Assembly: GCA_900552075.1 (NCBI GenBank)
Contig: URYL01000002.1
Coordinates: 124,001-188,000 of the forward strand
Reading direction: 5' to 3'
DNA from: an uncultured Bacteroides sp.
GTDB lineage: Bacteria; Bacteroidota; Bacteroidia; Bacteroidales; Bacteroidaceae
DNA: 64,000 bases
The notes beneath the pieces were generated by a model. The model searched no databases. It had not been told where the DNA came from and was given only the letters and a program-made list of their open reading frames with translations. A program made the translations under genes and the position numbers. How positions within the stretch are numbered: the first letter of the stretch is position 1; the number at the start of each line of letters is the position of its first letter. Positions 49,184-58,858 of the stretch are shown piece after piece.

Positions 49184-52100
49184 TTATTTACCCGACGAAC
49201 TCTTAAGACTGTCGGGTGACTCTTTATACTTGGTAGGGGTAATGCCTGTATATTTCTTAAAAATGGTACTGAAATATCGGCTGGTAGAAAAACCGGTGCA
49301 TTCGGCTATTTCAGTGATACTGAGTTCGTTTTTCCGGAGTAATTCCATCGCTTTATCTATCCGTAGTTTATTGACATATTCATTAGCTCCCATATCAGTC
49401 AAAGCTTTTAGACGATTGTATAATGATGCTCGACTGATACCTAATTTTTGACTGATAAATTCGATGTTCAGATTTTCATTTTCCATGTTATCGATGATGA
49501 CTTTGTTCAACTTAAACAAGAAGGCGTCATCGGCTGAGGTTGTCGGTTTATCTGTTTCAGTAATTATGGAGTTATGGGTATATTTTAATCGGATTTGTTT
49601 ACGCAAGTAGAGCCGGTTTTGTACACATTCCAGTAAGGAACTGATTTCGAATGGTTTTTCAATGTAGGCATCTGCTCCGATTTTATATCCGTCCAAATGG
49701 CTTTGTTCATCGGTGCGTGCGGTAAGCAGAATTACCTGAATATGGTTGATATTCATGTCCTCCTTGATTTTACGGCATAATTCGTATCCGTTCATTTCAG
49801 GCATCATGATATCACTGATGACAATATCAGGTATTTCTTTGAGTGCAATTTGTAAAGCCTGTTTCCCATTTGAAGCCAGGTATAAATTTTTGAAACTGTC
49901 TTTTAGACTTTCTACTACCATTTGACGTATGTTCTCATTATCATCGACAAATAGGCATGAATAATCTTGGGTATTTATAGAGTTGACTATTGAAGTAATT
50001 GCCTGGTCGTTTTCTGTAGTTGGAGAGGTAATGGTATTCAGATATTCACGGGGTGGACATATTTCGGGCGATTCAGCATGAATGGGGAGTTCGTACCAGA
50101 AACATGCTCCTTTTTCAAAATTATTATATGCGCCAATTTGGCCTTTGTGCATTTCTACCAGAATTTTGGCATAGGATAGCCCAATACCGCTTCCCGTCCT
50201 TTCGTTTTCACCTTGATAAAAGCGTGTAAAGAGTTTTTGGGTGTTTACTCCTTGTAGACCTTCCCCTTGATCGATGACTGAGATACGTACAGACTGTTTG
50301 TCTTTGGTCAGTTCGGTTCTTAGTGTGATGCAACTATTCTGAGGGCTATGTTTGAATGCATTGACTATCAGGTTTGTCAGGATGATGATATGATGTTCTT
50401 GATCAAATTCGACTTCTCCGATTTCGGGGGAAAGATCATAAATAATAGTGACCTGTTTATCTTCTTCTTCGTATTTGAAATCGGTTGCTATTTCCTTTAT
50501 CCAATTATTTAGCGGATAGGATTGTATATTTAGTTTAATTTGTTCCATTTCCATTTTTCTCAGGTTCAATACCATGTTCAGCAGTTCTTTCATTCGCTTG
50601 GATTGTTTTAAGATACTTCTGAGAGTGGAATATATAGGGCTATCTTGAGGAACTGTTTTTACCAGCTGACTTAATGGGGTATAAATCAGTGTCAAAGGCG
50701 TACGTAACTCATGATTGATATTTATTAGGAATCGTACTTTTTCTTCATAAATCTTTTGCTTATGTTCTTGTAAATCGGCTTTCATTCGTTCTTCTTTACG
50801 ATTTAACAGATAAAGAATGAAGGCGATAAGTAATACTGCAAGAAGCAGTACCAATAAGAGAGTAAACCACCATGTTTGATACCATACGGGTGGAATATGA
50901 AACTCGATGACTTGTTTGGGAGGTGTCCATGAACCGTCTTTTGTGCTGCAAGATACTGAGATTTGGTAGGTACCTGGAGTTAGTGAACGCAGTGTCAGTT
51001 CTGGAAACTTACTATCTGTGACTGATTTTTCTTTCCCGTTAATATACCATCGATATACTTTTTTCCTGAAAATATTACTTTCATAGGCCATTACTTTGAT
51101 AATAATGGTTTTATTGTCGAAAGATAAGTGCAGTGAGTTTTTTCCTAGCTTAATATCAGAAAGATAACTTTTGTTATTACTAATGATATCTGTTAGCTTC
51201 AATACAGGAGGGGTGGGAATGGTGATTTTATTTTTGTTCCCGTCGATATATACCATACCGTTGATACCTCCCATATAGATATCACCTTGTGGAGAAGCCC
51301 ATACGGCCTTTTTCAAGAATTCATTGTCATCGGCACCATCGGATGAGTCTAAAGATATCAGCTTGTTTTCACCGTCGAGCCATACAAATAATTCTTCATT
51401 CGTGCCGATCCATACTCGTTGTTGGTGGTCGCAGATTAATGTAGTGATATTCTTCAGTTGTGGAGTATTTATTTGAGTTTCTGATTGGGTTCGCGGATCG
51501 TAACGGAAGATTTTGTCAGGAAATCCAATCCAGAAGATACCGTGTGTATCTTTGGAAACACATTCAATAGGGTATTTTTGAGTAGAAGTATAAATTGTTT
51601 CTATTTTATTGTTTTGATGGTTAATGGTATAGATATGCTTCAAATCGTACAAATATGTTTTTAAGCTATCGTATCCAATGGGGATAGCTTGCCCTTCAAT
51701 GGAAATTTGACTGTCACTTAATTGCTGTATTCTTCCACTTTTCAAGTAATATCTGTGTATTTTGGTCGAAAGTAATAGAACGGACTCTGTCTCATCCTGG
51801 TACAGATTGATTCCTTTCCGGCCATACAAAGCTATTTGGTTAATTGCTGCATTCGTTTTATTGAGTGGACGTATTTTACCTGTTTCTTTGTTGAAGAGAA
51901 ATACACCTTTTGAAAAAAGGGAAATCAATAATTCTTGTTGAGAGTAACGGCATAATGAAACTACTTTCTCTCCATAGGTTGCAGGATAATGTATGAATTG
52001 TTTTGTATGTGGATTGAATCGGTTTACCCCTCCTCCATCTGTTCCTATCCATATATCATCTGATTCTGGTTCCTGGAAAAAACTGAGAATTGCCTTTTCG

Positions 52101-53140
52101 CTCAGTCCATTAGTGTATCCGAGTGGAACATCAGAATATGAACGCACAATGGCACGACGGATATTGATAAGTCCACCTTTTACACTTCCAGCCCATGTGC
52201 TTTCTTGGCCTTCACGTTGATACAAACTTAATATTGAGTTTATCGGTAATGAATATTTATCCCCTGACAGGTGCTTTAGAACTGTTACTGACTTTGTGTG
52301 GGGATCAATGATGTTGATTCCTCCTCCATCAGTTCCTACCCATATTTTCCCATTGTGTTCACTTAAGCACAAAACAACATTGTGACTTAATTTTTGGTTT
52401 TCTGTATTGTAGTTTGCCAAGAGGTTGCCTTGCCGGTCGAAGCAATTAATACCTTTATTATAGGAGGTAACCCATACATAACCTTTATGGTCTATCAAGA
52501 CATGTGTGATTTCTTGTTCATTGGGTAAAGGAGATTTTTTCTTTTTTCCTGTTGTGATATCAAATAGAAGAGTGCCTTGCCATTGGGTTGAACAGAGTAG
52601 CGTGTGGTCGTCCCATGGCATTATTTCACGAATAGGGAAAGTGGTTGAATGGAATAAGATTTTTGCTTGTTTTTTATGATAGTCGTATTGATAAAAAGTT
52701 TTGTGGTCGGCCAATAAAATTTTTTCTTTTAGTTTACATAGTGCTGTTGCTTTGATGATTTTTTTATTTTCATCTAATACTGGAATGAAACGATCTGTTT
52801 CTCGTTGATAATGTACGGTTCCATTGTCGGTTAGAATCCAAAGAGTGTGTAAACTGTCTTCTTCTATTTGGTATATTTTATTTCCCGGTAAGGAAAAAGG
52901 ATTCCCTTCTTCATGAAAATAAGTTTTTAGTTCATAACCATTGAATTTTTCCAATCCTTGTTTGCTGCTAATCCATACAAAACCGTTTTCTTCAGCATAG
53001 ATGTGTTGAATATATGCAGGAAATCCATCAGATATTGATAACTGCTTATATAAAAGTTCATCTGCCTGTATGCTGACTGGTGTTGGCAGAAAGAATAATA
53101 GTAAGAAAGAAACGATTCTATTAATGATACGACTCTTCAT
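49184..53140 (-). CDS. Hybrid two-component system protein (HTCS) of PUL2
   Basis: The 1318-residue protein has the HTCS plan: signal peptide (cleavage near VSIQA), a periplasmic two-component propeller (IWVGTDGGGINIIDP and similar repeats), a Y_Y_Y domain, a membrane helix (FTLLLVLLLAVLLIAFILYL), HisKA with His810 in NHELRTP, HATPase (NLIVNAFKHS, GSGIGLSYAKILV), a receiver with Asp1110 in SDIMMPEMNG, and an AraC-type HTH (ITEIAECTGFSTSRYFSTIFKKYTG). It most likely senses a PUL2 oligosaccharide and activates the divergent susC operon. I chose ATG 53138-53140, since the TATTTTTG box at 53163-53170 overlaps an upstream in-frame start. Confidence 0.95.
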   Translation of the reverse strand: MKSRIINRIVSFLLLFFLPTPVSIQADELLYKQLSISDGFPAYIQHIYAEENGFVWISSKQGLEKFNGYELKTYFHEEGNPFSLPGNKIYQIEEDSLHTLWILTDNGTVHYQRETDRFIPVLDENKKIIKATALCKLKEKILLADHKTFYQYDYHKKQAKILFHSTTFPIREIMPWDDHTLLCSTQWQGTLLFDITTGKKKKSPLPNEQEITHVLIDHKGYVWVTSYNKGINCFDRQGNLLANYNTENQKLSHNVVLCLSEHNGKIWVGTDGGGINIIDPHTKSVTVLKHLSGDKYSLPINSILSLYQREGQESTWAGSVKGGLINIRRAIVRSYSDVPLGYTNGLSEKAILSFFQEPESDDIWIGTDGGGVNRFNPHTKQFIHYPATYGEKVVSLCRYSQQELLISLFSKGVFLFNKETGKIRPLNKTNAAINQIALYGRKGINLYQDETESVLLLSTKIHRYYLKSGRIQQLSDSQISIEGQAIPIGYDSLKTYLYDLKHIYTINHQNNKIETIYTSTQKYPIECVSKDTHGIFWIGFPDKIFRYDPRTQSETQINTPQLKNITTLICDHQQRVWIGTNEELFVWLDGENKLISLDSSDGADDNEFLKKAVWASPQGDIYMGGINGMVYIDGNKNKITIPTPPVLKLTDIISNNKSYLSDIKLGKNSLHLSFDNKTIIIKVMAYESNIFRKKVYRWYINGKEKSVTDSKFPELTLRSLTPGTYQISVSCSTKDGSWTPPKQVIEFHIPPVWYQTWWFTLLLVLLLAVLLIAFILYLLNRKEERMKADLQEHKQKIYEEKVRFLININHELRTPLTLIYTPLSQLVKTVPQDSPIYSTLRSILKQSKRMKELLNMVLNLRKMEMEQIKLNIQSYPLNNWIKEIATDFKYEEEDKQVTIIYDLSPEIGEVEFDQEHHIIILTNLIVNAFKHSPQNSCITLRTELTKDKQSVRISVIDQGEGLQGVNTQKLFTRFYQGENERTGSGIGLSYAKILVEMHKGQIGAYNNFEKGACFWYELPIHAESPEICPPREYLNTITSPTTENDQAITSIVNSINTQDYSCLFVDDNENIRQMVVESLKDSFKNLYLASNGKQALQIALKEIPDIVISDIMMPEMNGYELCRKIKEDMNINHIQVILLTARTDEQSHLDGYKIGADAYIEKPFEISSLLECVQNRLYLRKQIRLKYTHNSIITETDKPTTSADDAFLFKLNKVIIDNMENENLNIEFISQKLGISRASLYNRLKALTDMGANEYVNKLRIDKAMELLRKNELSITEIAECTGFSTSRYFSTIFKKYTGITPTKYKESPDSLKSSSGK

Positions 53141-53162
53141 GGTTATAGCAAAACTTTGAAAG

Positions 53163-53170
53163 CAAAAATA
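53163..53170 (-). promoter_or_regulatory. -7 box of the PUL2 HTCS gene
   Basis: TATTTTTG on the minus strand, 22 nt upstream of the chosen ATG. Confidence 0.5.
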
Positions 53171-53256
53171 CAAAATTTAGTGGAATTGGATAATCATTTT
53201 ATGGTTTTCTATGGGTTAAAATGGAATGGTTAATTGTGGTATGTAGTGTGATATCC

Positions 53257-53292
53257 TCCATTTTTAGCTAAAATGAGTCCATTTTTAGCTAA
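53257..53292 (+). promoter_or_regulatory. Two perfect 15-bp direct repeats, 21-bp period: candidate HTCS operator of PUL2
   Basis: TCCATTTTTAGCTAA occurs at 53257-53271 and 53278-53292. The spacing equals that of the PUL1 repeats although the sequence differs. The pair lies in the divergent gap between the HTCS and susC genes, about 90 bp before a CACTTTTG near-box at 53383-53390. The rest of this 303-bp gap is AT-rich and shows nothing else definite. Confidence 0.65.
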
Positions 53293-53443
53293 TTAGCCAT
53301 TGGAACTAATACAGGAAGAGTCTTTTATTGATTTTCAGAGATAAATTATTGATTTTAGTACATTAAAAGAATTTAAATTTCTCACTTTTGTCGTACAAAA
53401 AATTAACCGCGGTATTAAAAAACATTATTAACTTTATAGAACT

Positions 53444-56400
53444 ATGGAACAAATACGATTTAAGTTACATTCGGTTTGTATTTTCTTGATGTTCTTGTTG
53501 ATGCTTCCTTTTGTAGCTGTGGCTCAAGACGGAATGATAACAGGACAGGTCGTTGACGAAAAAGGTGAATGTGTGATTGGAGCTACCGTTCAAGTAAAAG
53601 GAACTTCGAATGGTACAATAACTGATTATGATGGAAATTTTTCTTTAAAGGCTAAGGTAGGCAATACATTGGTTGTTTCTTTTGTAGGTTATTCAACTCA
53701 GGACGTGAAAATTACTAAACAGACAGGTATTCGTGTTGTATTGAAGGAAGATACGGAAGTACTTGATGAAGTGGTTGTAGTAGGTTATGGTACAGCTCGT
53801 AAAGGAGATTTAACAGGTGCTTTGACGACGATGAAACCCGATGCCAATGATGCAGCGAAGGCAACTTCACTTGATAACCTTTTGTCAGGTAAGGTTGCTG
53901 GATTGGTGGTTAGTTCTACCTCTGCCATGGCAGGTTCTGCTTCTTCTATCACGATTCGTGGTGCCAGCTCTTTGCGTGGTGATAACCAGCCTTTGTATGT
54001 TATTGATAATGTACCGCAGGCTTCTGCAGGTGAATTTGCTTCTTCTGGTATCAGCGGTGACTTCCAGATTAACCAGGATCCTTTGGCTTCATTGAATCCT
54101 GCAGATATTGAAGATATTACTATCTTGAAGGATGCTTCTTCTACCGCTATTTATGGCTCTCGTGGTGCAAATGGTGTAATCTTGATTACTACCAAGAAAG
54201 GTAAACAAGGTAAAGCAAAAGTAAATGTATCTGCTAACTTTACTATTGCAGAACCTTCAAGATTGATGGAAATGACCAATCTTACAGAACATGCTGCTTA
54301 CATAAACTCACGTATCTCAAATGGTCAATATCCTTTCTATGTAGTAGGTGACGAAGTGAGATATGTATTTAATGATGCTTTGGCTAATTATGATCCTAAT
54401 AATCCGGATACTTATCATCTGATTAGTTATCGTAACTGGCAGAAGGAAATTTATACATCTGCTTTTTCTCAGAACTATTCTTTGTCAGTGAGTGGCGGTA
54501 GCGATAAAACAACTTATTATATTTCTGCGAACTTTAAGGATATTAACGGTACTGTGAAACAGACCGGTTTGAAACAAGGTGACTTGCGTGCCAATATTGG
54601 CATGGATTTGTCGAAAACTGTACATTTGAACATGACATTAAGCGGTTCTCTTCGTCAAAACAATATGATGGCCGGTGGTAGTACATTGGGTGGTTCCACA
54701 ACAGCTATTTCTCGTACAGCTCTTGATTATGCTCCGTTTGAGATGCCGGAAGATGACCCTTCTTTTAACTCAGAAAATAAGACAACGGTATTTAGCTGGC
54801 TGAATGATTACGTGGATGTGGCTAATGATAAGACATTCAATGCTTCTATGGATTTGTCATGGAATATAGTAAAAGGTTTACGTTATAATCTGCGTGTAGG
54901 TGGTAATCTGAACATGAATGACCGTAAACGTTGGTATGGCTTGCAGTTGTATCAAGGAATGAATAACAATGGTTATCTGGCCCTGACAGACTTAAACAAG
55001 AGTAATGTAACTATTGAAAATGTGTTGAACTACAATACAAAATTGGGCTCTATTGCCAATTTGGACGCTACGGTGGGTGTTACTTATGATGATTATAATT
55101 TCTTGAGTGAAAATACGAATGGCTCTCAATTTACGATGTTTGATTTGAGAGAAAACGGACTTCATATGGCTGGTAATGTACAGCATCTGGCTCCGACTCA
55201 GAAGGATTATCAATTGTTATCATATTTGGGACGTCTTAACTTAACTTTCCTCGACAAATATTTGATTACAGCTTCATTACGTGCCGATGGTTCCAGTAAG
55301 TTCGGTAAAGGAAACCGTTGGGGTTATTTCCCTTCAGCTTCTGTAGCATGGCGTATGGAACAGGAAGAATTCTTGAAAGATGTAGATTGGATGAACCAGT
55401 TGAAGGTTCGTTTAAGCTATGGTGTAACAGGTAATCAGAGTATTGATCCTTATTCAACGTTTTCAATGTATGGCTCAGATGGTAACTATCATTATGGTAA
55501 TGGAACGGGTGACCAGGAATCTGTATTGCAGATTACAAACTTGCCGAATGATGGTTTGACTTGGGAAAAGACTTCTTCATGGAATGCAGGTTTCGATTTT
55601 GGCTTGTTCCGTTCACGTTTAAGTGGTACATTTGATTTTTATGTAAAGCGTACAAATGACCTGTTGATATCTCGCTCTCTGCCAGGTTCTGCTGGATTTA
55701 GTTCTACTTATTATAACCAGGGTTCATTGGACAATAAGGGTATAGAATTTTCTTTGACAGCTCAGATTATTGATACGAAGGATTGGAAATGGAGTCTTAC
55801 TGGTAATATTGGAAAAAATAAGAGTAAGATTGTAAATCTGGGTTTGCTGCCTTCTGATTTCGGATGTTTAGGTGAACGCGTTGGTTACTATGGCAACTCA
55901 CTGGGCGACCACTTTGGGGTAGGACATGTATTCTTGCAAGGTGAGGCTCCGGGATTGTTCCTTGGTTATGTAACACAGGGTATCGTACAGCCAGAAGATA
56001 TCACTGATGAAGGGGTGAAATTTATCAAAGAAGACGGTTCAATAGGTTACTATAAAGATGTAAACGGAAGTACTCCAGTAGCAGGTGATATCAAATTTGT
56101 AGATAGAAATGGTGATGGTACCGTAAATACTTCTGACCGAGATATTATCGGTGACCCGAATCCAGGATTTACATATGGTTTCCAGACTTCTTTATCTTGG
56201 AAGGGCCTGACTTTGAGCGCTGCCTTTAATGGTGTACAAGACCGTGATGTTATCAATGTAAACAACCGTTATATCAATACTCCGGGACAGAAAGCCGGTA
56301 CGGTATCGAAAAAAGCTTTTGAAGGTATGTGGACTCCTGAAAATCATTCAAATCTGTATCCTTCTTCTAACTTCATTGTTCAGAACATGGTAATGGATCG

Positions 56401-56659
56401 TTATGTAGAAGATGCCAGCTATTTGAGATGTTCAGATATTACTTTAAATTACACACTCCCTTCAGCATGGATGAAGAAAATCGGTTTCCAGAATACATCT
56501 ATTTTTGCTTCTGTAAAGAATGCATTCATCATTACGGATTATAGTGGATATGATCCTGAAGTAAACAGCTTTGCTTTCGATGGATTACGTCCGGGTGTAG
56601 ATATGAGCTCTTATCCTACTCCTCGTCAGTTTGTATTTGGACTGAATGTAACATTCTAA
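53444..56659 (+). CDS. SusC/RagA-family TonB-dependent transporter of PUL2
   Basis: This outer-membrane transporter of 1071 residues imports oligosaccharides. It has a signal peptide (cleavage near VAVAQ), a carboxypeptidase-regulatory-like domain (ITGQVVDEKGECVIGATVQVKG), the TonB-box region (LDEVVVVGYGTARKGDLTGAL), the plug (IRGASSLRGDNQ, DASSTAIYGSRGANGVILI) and a barrel ending FVFGLNVTF. It is the first gene of the plus-strand PUL2 operon, divergent from the HTCS. susD follows after a short gap (ATG at 56688). The two 15-bp direct repeats upstream are the likely regulator site. Confidence 0.97.
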   Translation: MEQIRFKLHSVCIFLMFLLMLPFVAVAQDGMITGQVVDEKGECVIGATVQVKGTSNGTITDYDGNFSLKAKVGNTLVVSFVGYSTQDVKITKQTGIRVVLKEDTEVLDEVVVVGYGTARKGDLTGALTTMKPDANDAAKATSLDNLLSGKVAGLVVSSTSAMAGSASSITIRGASSLRGDNQPLYVIDNVPQASAGEFASSGISGDFQINQDPLASLNPADIEDITILKDASSTAIYGSRGANGVILITTKKGKQGKAKVNVSANFTIAEPSRLMEMTNLTEHAAYINSRISNGQYPFYVVGDEVRYVFNDALANYDPNNPDTYHLISYRNWQKEIYTSAFSQNYSLSVSGGSDKTTYYISANFKDINGTVKQTGLKQGDLRANIGMDLSKTVHLNMTLSGSLRQNNMMAGGSTLGGSTTAISRTALDYAPFEMPEDDPSFNSENKTTVFSWLNDYVDVANDKTFNASMDLSWNIVKGLRYNLRVGGNLNMNDRKRWYGLQLYQGMNNNGYLALTDLNKSNVTIENVLNYNTKLGSIANLDATVGVTYDDYNFLSENTNGSQFTMFDLRENGLHMAGNVQHLAPTQKDYQLLSYLGRLNLTFLDKYLITASLRADGSSKFGKGNRWGYFPSASVAWRMEQEEFLKDVDWMNQLKVRLSYGVTGNQSIDPYSTFSMYGSDGNYHYGNGTGDQESVLQITNLPNDGLTWEKTSSWNAGFDFGLFRSRLSGTFDFYVKRTNDLLISRSLPGSAGFSSTYYNQGSLDNKGIEFSLTAQIIDTKDWKWSLTGNIGKNKSKIVNLGLLPSDFGCLGERVGYYGNSLGDHFGVGHVFLQGEAPGLFLGYVTQGIVQPEDITDEGVKFIKEDGSIGYYKDVNGSTPVAGDIKFVDRNGDGTVNTSDRDIIGDPNPGFTYGFQTSLSWKGLTLSAAFNGVQDRDVINVNNRYINTPGQKAGTVSKKAFEGMWTPENHSNLYPSSNFIVQNMVMDRYVEDASYLRCSDITLNYTLPSAWMKKIGFQNTSIFASVKNAFIITDYSGYDPEVNSFAFDGLRPGVDMSSYPTPRQFVFGLNVTF

Positions 56660-56687
56660 TAAATTGGATTTAATAAAGTATTGCGTT

Positions 56688-58550
56688 ATGAAACTATATA
56701 AATATTTGATATTATCTATAGTAGCGGCTTCCAGTCTTTCGTCTTGTTTGGATGAAGATCCGCTATATTCACAGAATAATACTGTAGTCTTCTCGTCTGA
56801 ATCGAGCGCGCAGTTGGCTCTGTTGGGATGTTATTCGTATATGACCTCTACATCAGCTTATGGCCAGCATTATCAGGAAATCCCTATTAGTGGTGCAGGA
56901 TTTGCATGGTCACAACGTAGTGGAAATGATGGTATTGTTTCCTTACAGGCATTGTCCAGTGACGGATTGATTTCTACTACGTGGAATGGTATGTATAAAG
57001 TGGTTTCCGAGACCAACGCCTTCTTGGAAAATCTGGCATCCAGTGGATTGAGTGATAATATTAAGAATCAGTATGGTGGTGAAGCAAAATTCCTCCGTGC
57101 CATGGCTTATTATAATTTGGTATCTCTTTGGGGAGACGTACCCTTGAAAACGGTTGCTTCTACTTCAGAAGGTATATCAATGGCTCGCACCCCGAAAGAG
57201 GAAGTTTTGAATCAGGTTGTAACAGATTTGAAAGATGCTATGACTATTAGCGAAACATCTGAGGTTGGACGTATTAATTCTTGGGGAGTAAAGGCATTCT
57301 TAGGGAAGGTATATTATAAAATGGCAAAGCTGGGTATTGATACGAACAATAATCTGCAGAATGCGAAGGAGATGTTTGATGCCGTTTACAACAGCCATGT
57401 ATTTGCATTGGAAAAGAACTTCTCTGATTTGTTCGGAGATTGGGTAACTACTTCGAAAGAAGCTATTTTCCAGCTGAATTTCGCTTTGAACTCTCCTTCT
57501 TGCTTCAACCGTGCCAGCAACCGTTTCTCACCGACTGGTTCAACACCGGGTGTATGCTGGAGTACATACCGTGCGACAAAAGCTGCTTATGACATGCACC
57601 AGGGTACTTATCCAGGCGATCCTCGTATAGCTGCAACATTCTTGACAGTACATAGAGATCGTGGTGGAAACAATAAAGCAGAGCCTAAAGCTCAAGTTGG
57701 CGATCAGCCATCGGCAAACGATTCTGTCTATTATTATCCTTATTTTACATATACTGTCCAGTTAGGTACAAAGACAGTAGATGGTAAAGAAGTAGCTGTG
57801 TACGATTCTATTTACAAGAATGGGAAGGCTGTGGCTGCGAAGCAATATGTAGGTAGATTACCTTATGAGAAATTCAGTGATCCGACTAATCCGGATTTGA
57901 ATTATCTGAATAATCTGAATGAAGCAGACGGAAAAACTCCGCAGGAAAAAGCATATATCAAGGCTTTGAAAGGCATACAGAAAAAATATGCAGAGAGTGG
58001 TAATCAGATGGCATGGCCTGCTCACATGAAATTGTACGATCCTAATCAGCAGGGAACTTCTTCTCACAAGAACCTGATGGTATATCGTTACGCTGAAATG
58101 TTGCTGCTTATGGCTGATGTGTATAATGAATTGGGCGATACATCAAAGGCTATTGATTTGGTAGAAGAGGTGCTGAAACGTGCGCGTGAGTCGAAAGGTG
58201 GCAATGGTGTTGAACCGAAGGCATGGTCTAAACAGTTGACGAAGGATGAAGTCAGTGAAAAGATTTATTTCGAATTCTTGTTTGAATTGGATGGAGAACC
58301 TTCTATGTATGAATTACTTCGTGTCAAAGGTACTGAATACTTGAAGAAAGCTTTGCAATATCATAATAATCATGAATTTACAAAGGCATCAGATGCATAT
58401 TATAAGACTTCTGCTCAGAAATGGACAGACCGTCTTTATAATGAAGGTAATTTGACGGAAGATTATTTGAAGAAGAATTTATTGTTACCGATTCCTGATA
58501 CGGAAAGAGATGCAAATCCGGGTATCACGGATAATAACTTTGGTTATTGA
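56688..58550 (+). CDS. SusD/RagB-family glycan-binding lipoprotein of PUL2
   Basis: The 620-residue lipoprotein partner of the PUL2 SusC has a signal ending in SSLSSC. It then shows the SusD pattern: ALLGCYSYMTS, AKFLRAMAYYNLVSLWGDVPLK, YRYAEMLLLMADVYNELGD, and a C-terminal RagB-type region with YFEFLFELDGEPSMYELLRVKG. At 620 residues it is larger than the PUL1 SusD; a region near 350-480 with VGDQPSANDSVYYYPYF may be a ligand-specific insertion. I chose ATG 56688; the TTG at 56664 would add eight residues. A nested inverted repeat and a strong hairpin follow before the sulfatase. Confidence 0.95.
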   Translation: MKLYKYLILSIVAASSLSSCLDEDPLYSQNNTVVFSSESSAQLALLGCYSYMTSTSAYGQHYQEIPISGAGFAWSQRSGNDGIVSLQALSSDGLISTTWNGMYKVVSETNAFLENLASSGLSDNIKNQYGGEAKFLRAMAYYNLVSLWGDVPLKTVASTSEGISMARTPKEEVLNQVVTDLKDAMTISETSEVGRINSWGVKAFLGKVYYKMAKLGIDTNNNLQNAKEMFDAVYNSHVFALEKNFSDLFGDWVTTSKEAIFQLNFALNSPSCFNRASNRFSPTGSTPGVCWSTYRATKAAYDMHQGTYPGDPRIAATFLTVHRDRGGNNKAEPKAQVGDQPSANDSVYYYPYFTYTVQLGTKTVDGKEVAVYDSIYKNGKAVAAKQYVGRLPYEKFSDPTNPDLNYLNNLNEADGKTPQEKAYIKALKGIQKKYAESGNQMAWPAHMKLYDPNQQGTSSHKNLMVYRYAEMLLLMADVYNELGDTSKAIDLVEEVLKRARESKGGNGVEPKAWSKQLTKDEVSEKIYFEFLFELDGEPSMYELLRVKGTEYLKKALQYHNNHEFTKASDAYYKTSAQKWTDRLYNEGNLTEDYLKKNLLLPIPDTERDANPGITDNNFGY

Positions 58551-58567
58551 AAAGCTTATATAATCAG

Positions 58568-58646
58568 AGTCTGTTGAAATCTCGCTTGCTGTTAGTAAAG
58601 TCCTTGTAAGGGTTTTCTAAAGCAAGGAAAAATTGGGAAACAGACT
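58568..58646 (+). ncRNA. Nested inverted-repeat structure after susD of PUL2
   Basis: AGTCTGTT (58568-58575) pairs with AACAGACT (58639-58646). Inside it, 58585-58626 forms a second stem: CTTGCT with AGCAAG, then TTAG with CTAA, AAA with TTT, and CCTT with AAGG. The two levels of perfect pairing in a 79-nt stretch suggest a structured 3' UTR or small RNA. It is not a known family to me. Confidence 0.45.
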
Positions 58647-58650
58647 TTAA

Positions 58651-58702
58651 AAGCCCGCATAATTACATCCTTTTATAGAGTTTATTGTAATTATGCGGGC
58701 TT
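58651..58702 (+). terminator. Strong hairpin between susD and the sulfatase
   Basis: A perfect 17-bp stem (58651-58667 with 58686-58702) has an 18-nt loop and is followed by TTGTTTAAT. It may be an attenuator or terminator that lowers expression of the downstream enzymes relative to susCD. The remaining gap to 58858 shows no clear promoter box. Confidence 0.7.
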
Positions 58703-58858
58703 GTTTAATAAATTATGCAGAATACTTGCGGCTTTTGCCAAGCAAAATTTGGATAATCGGTGAAGGCTGCTTTTCTGTATTATATTGTTTTTATGAATTT
58801 TATCACTACGACAGAGGTAGGTCTTGTACTGATATTATTCTGTATAATAAGATAAAAT

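Noticed and set aside
53293..53312. Third copy of the PUL2 direct repeat
   Set aside because: GCCATTGGAACTAAT near 53296 matches only in parts and is 18 bp, not 21 bp, from the second copy.
58703..58858. Separate promoter for the sulfatase gene
   Set aside because: Only poor matches to TAnnTTTG are present (for example AAAATTTG), none with a -33 element.
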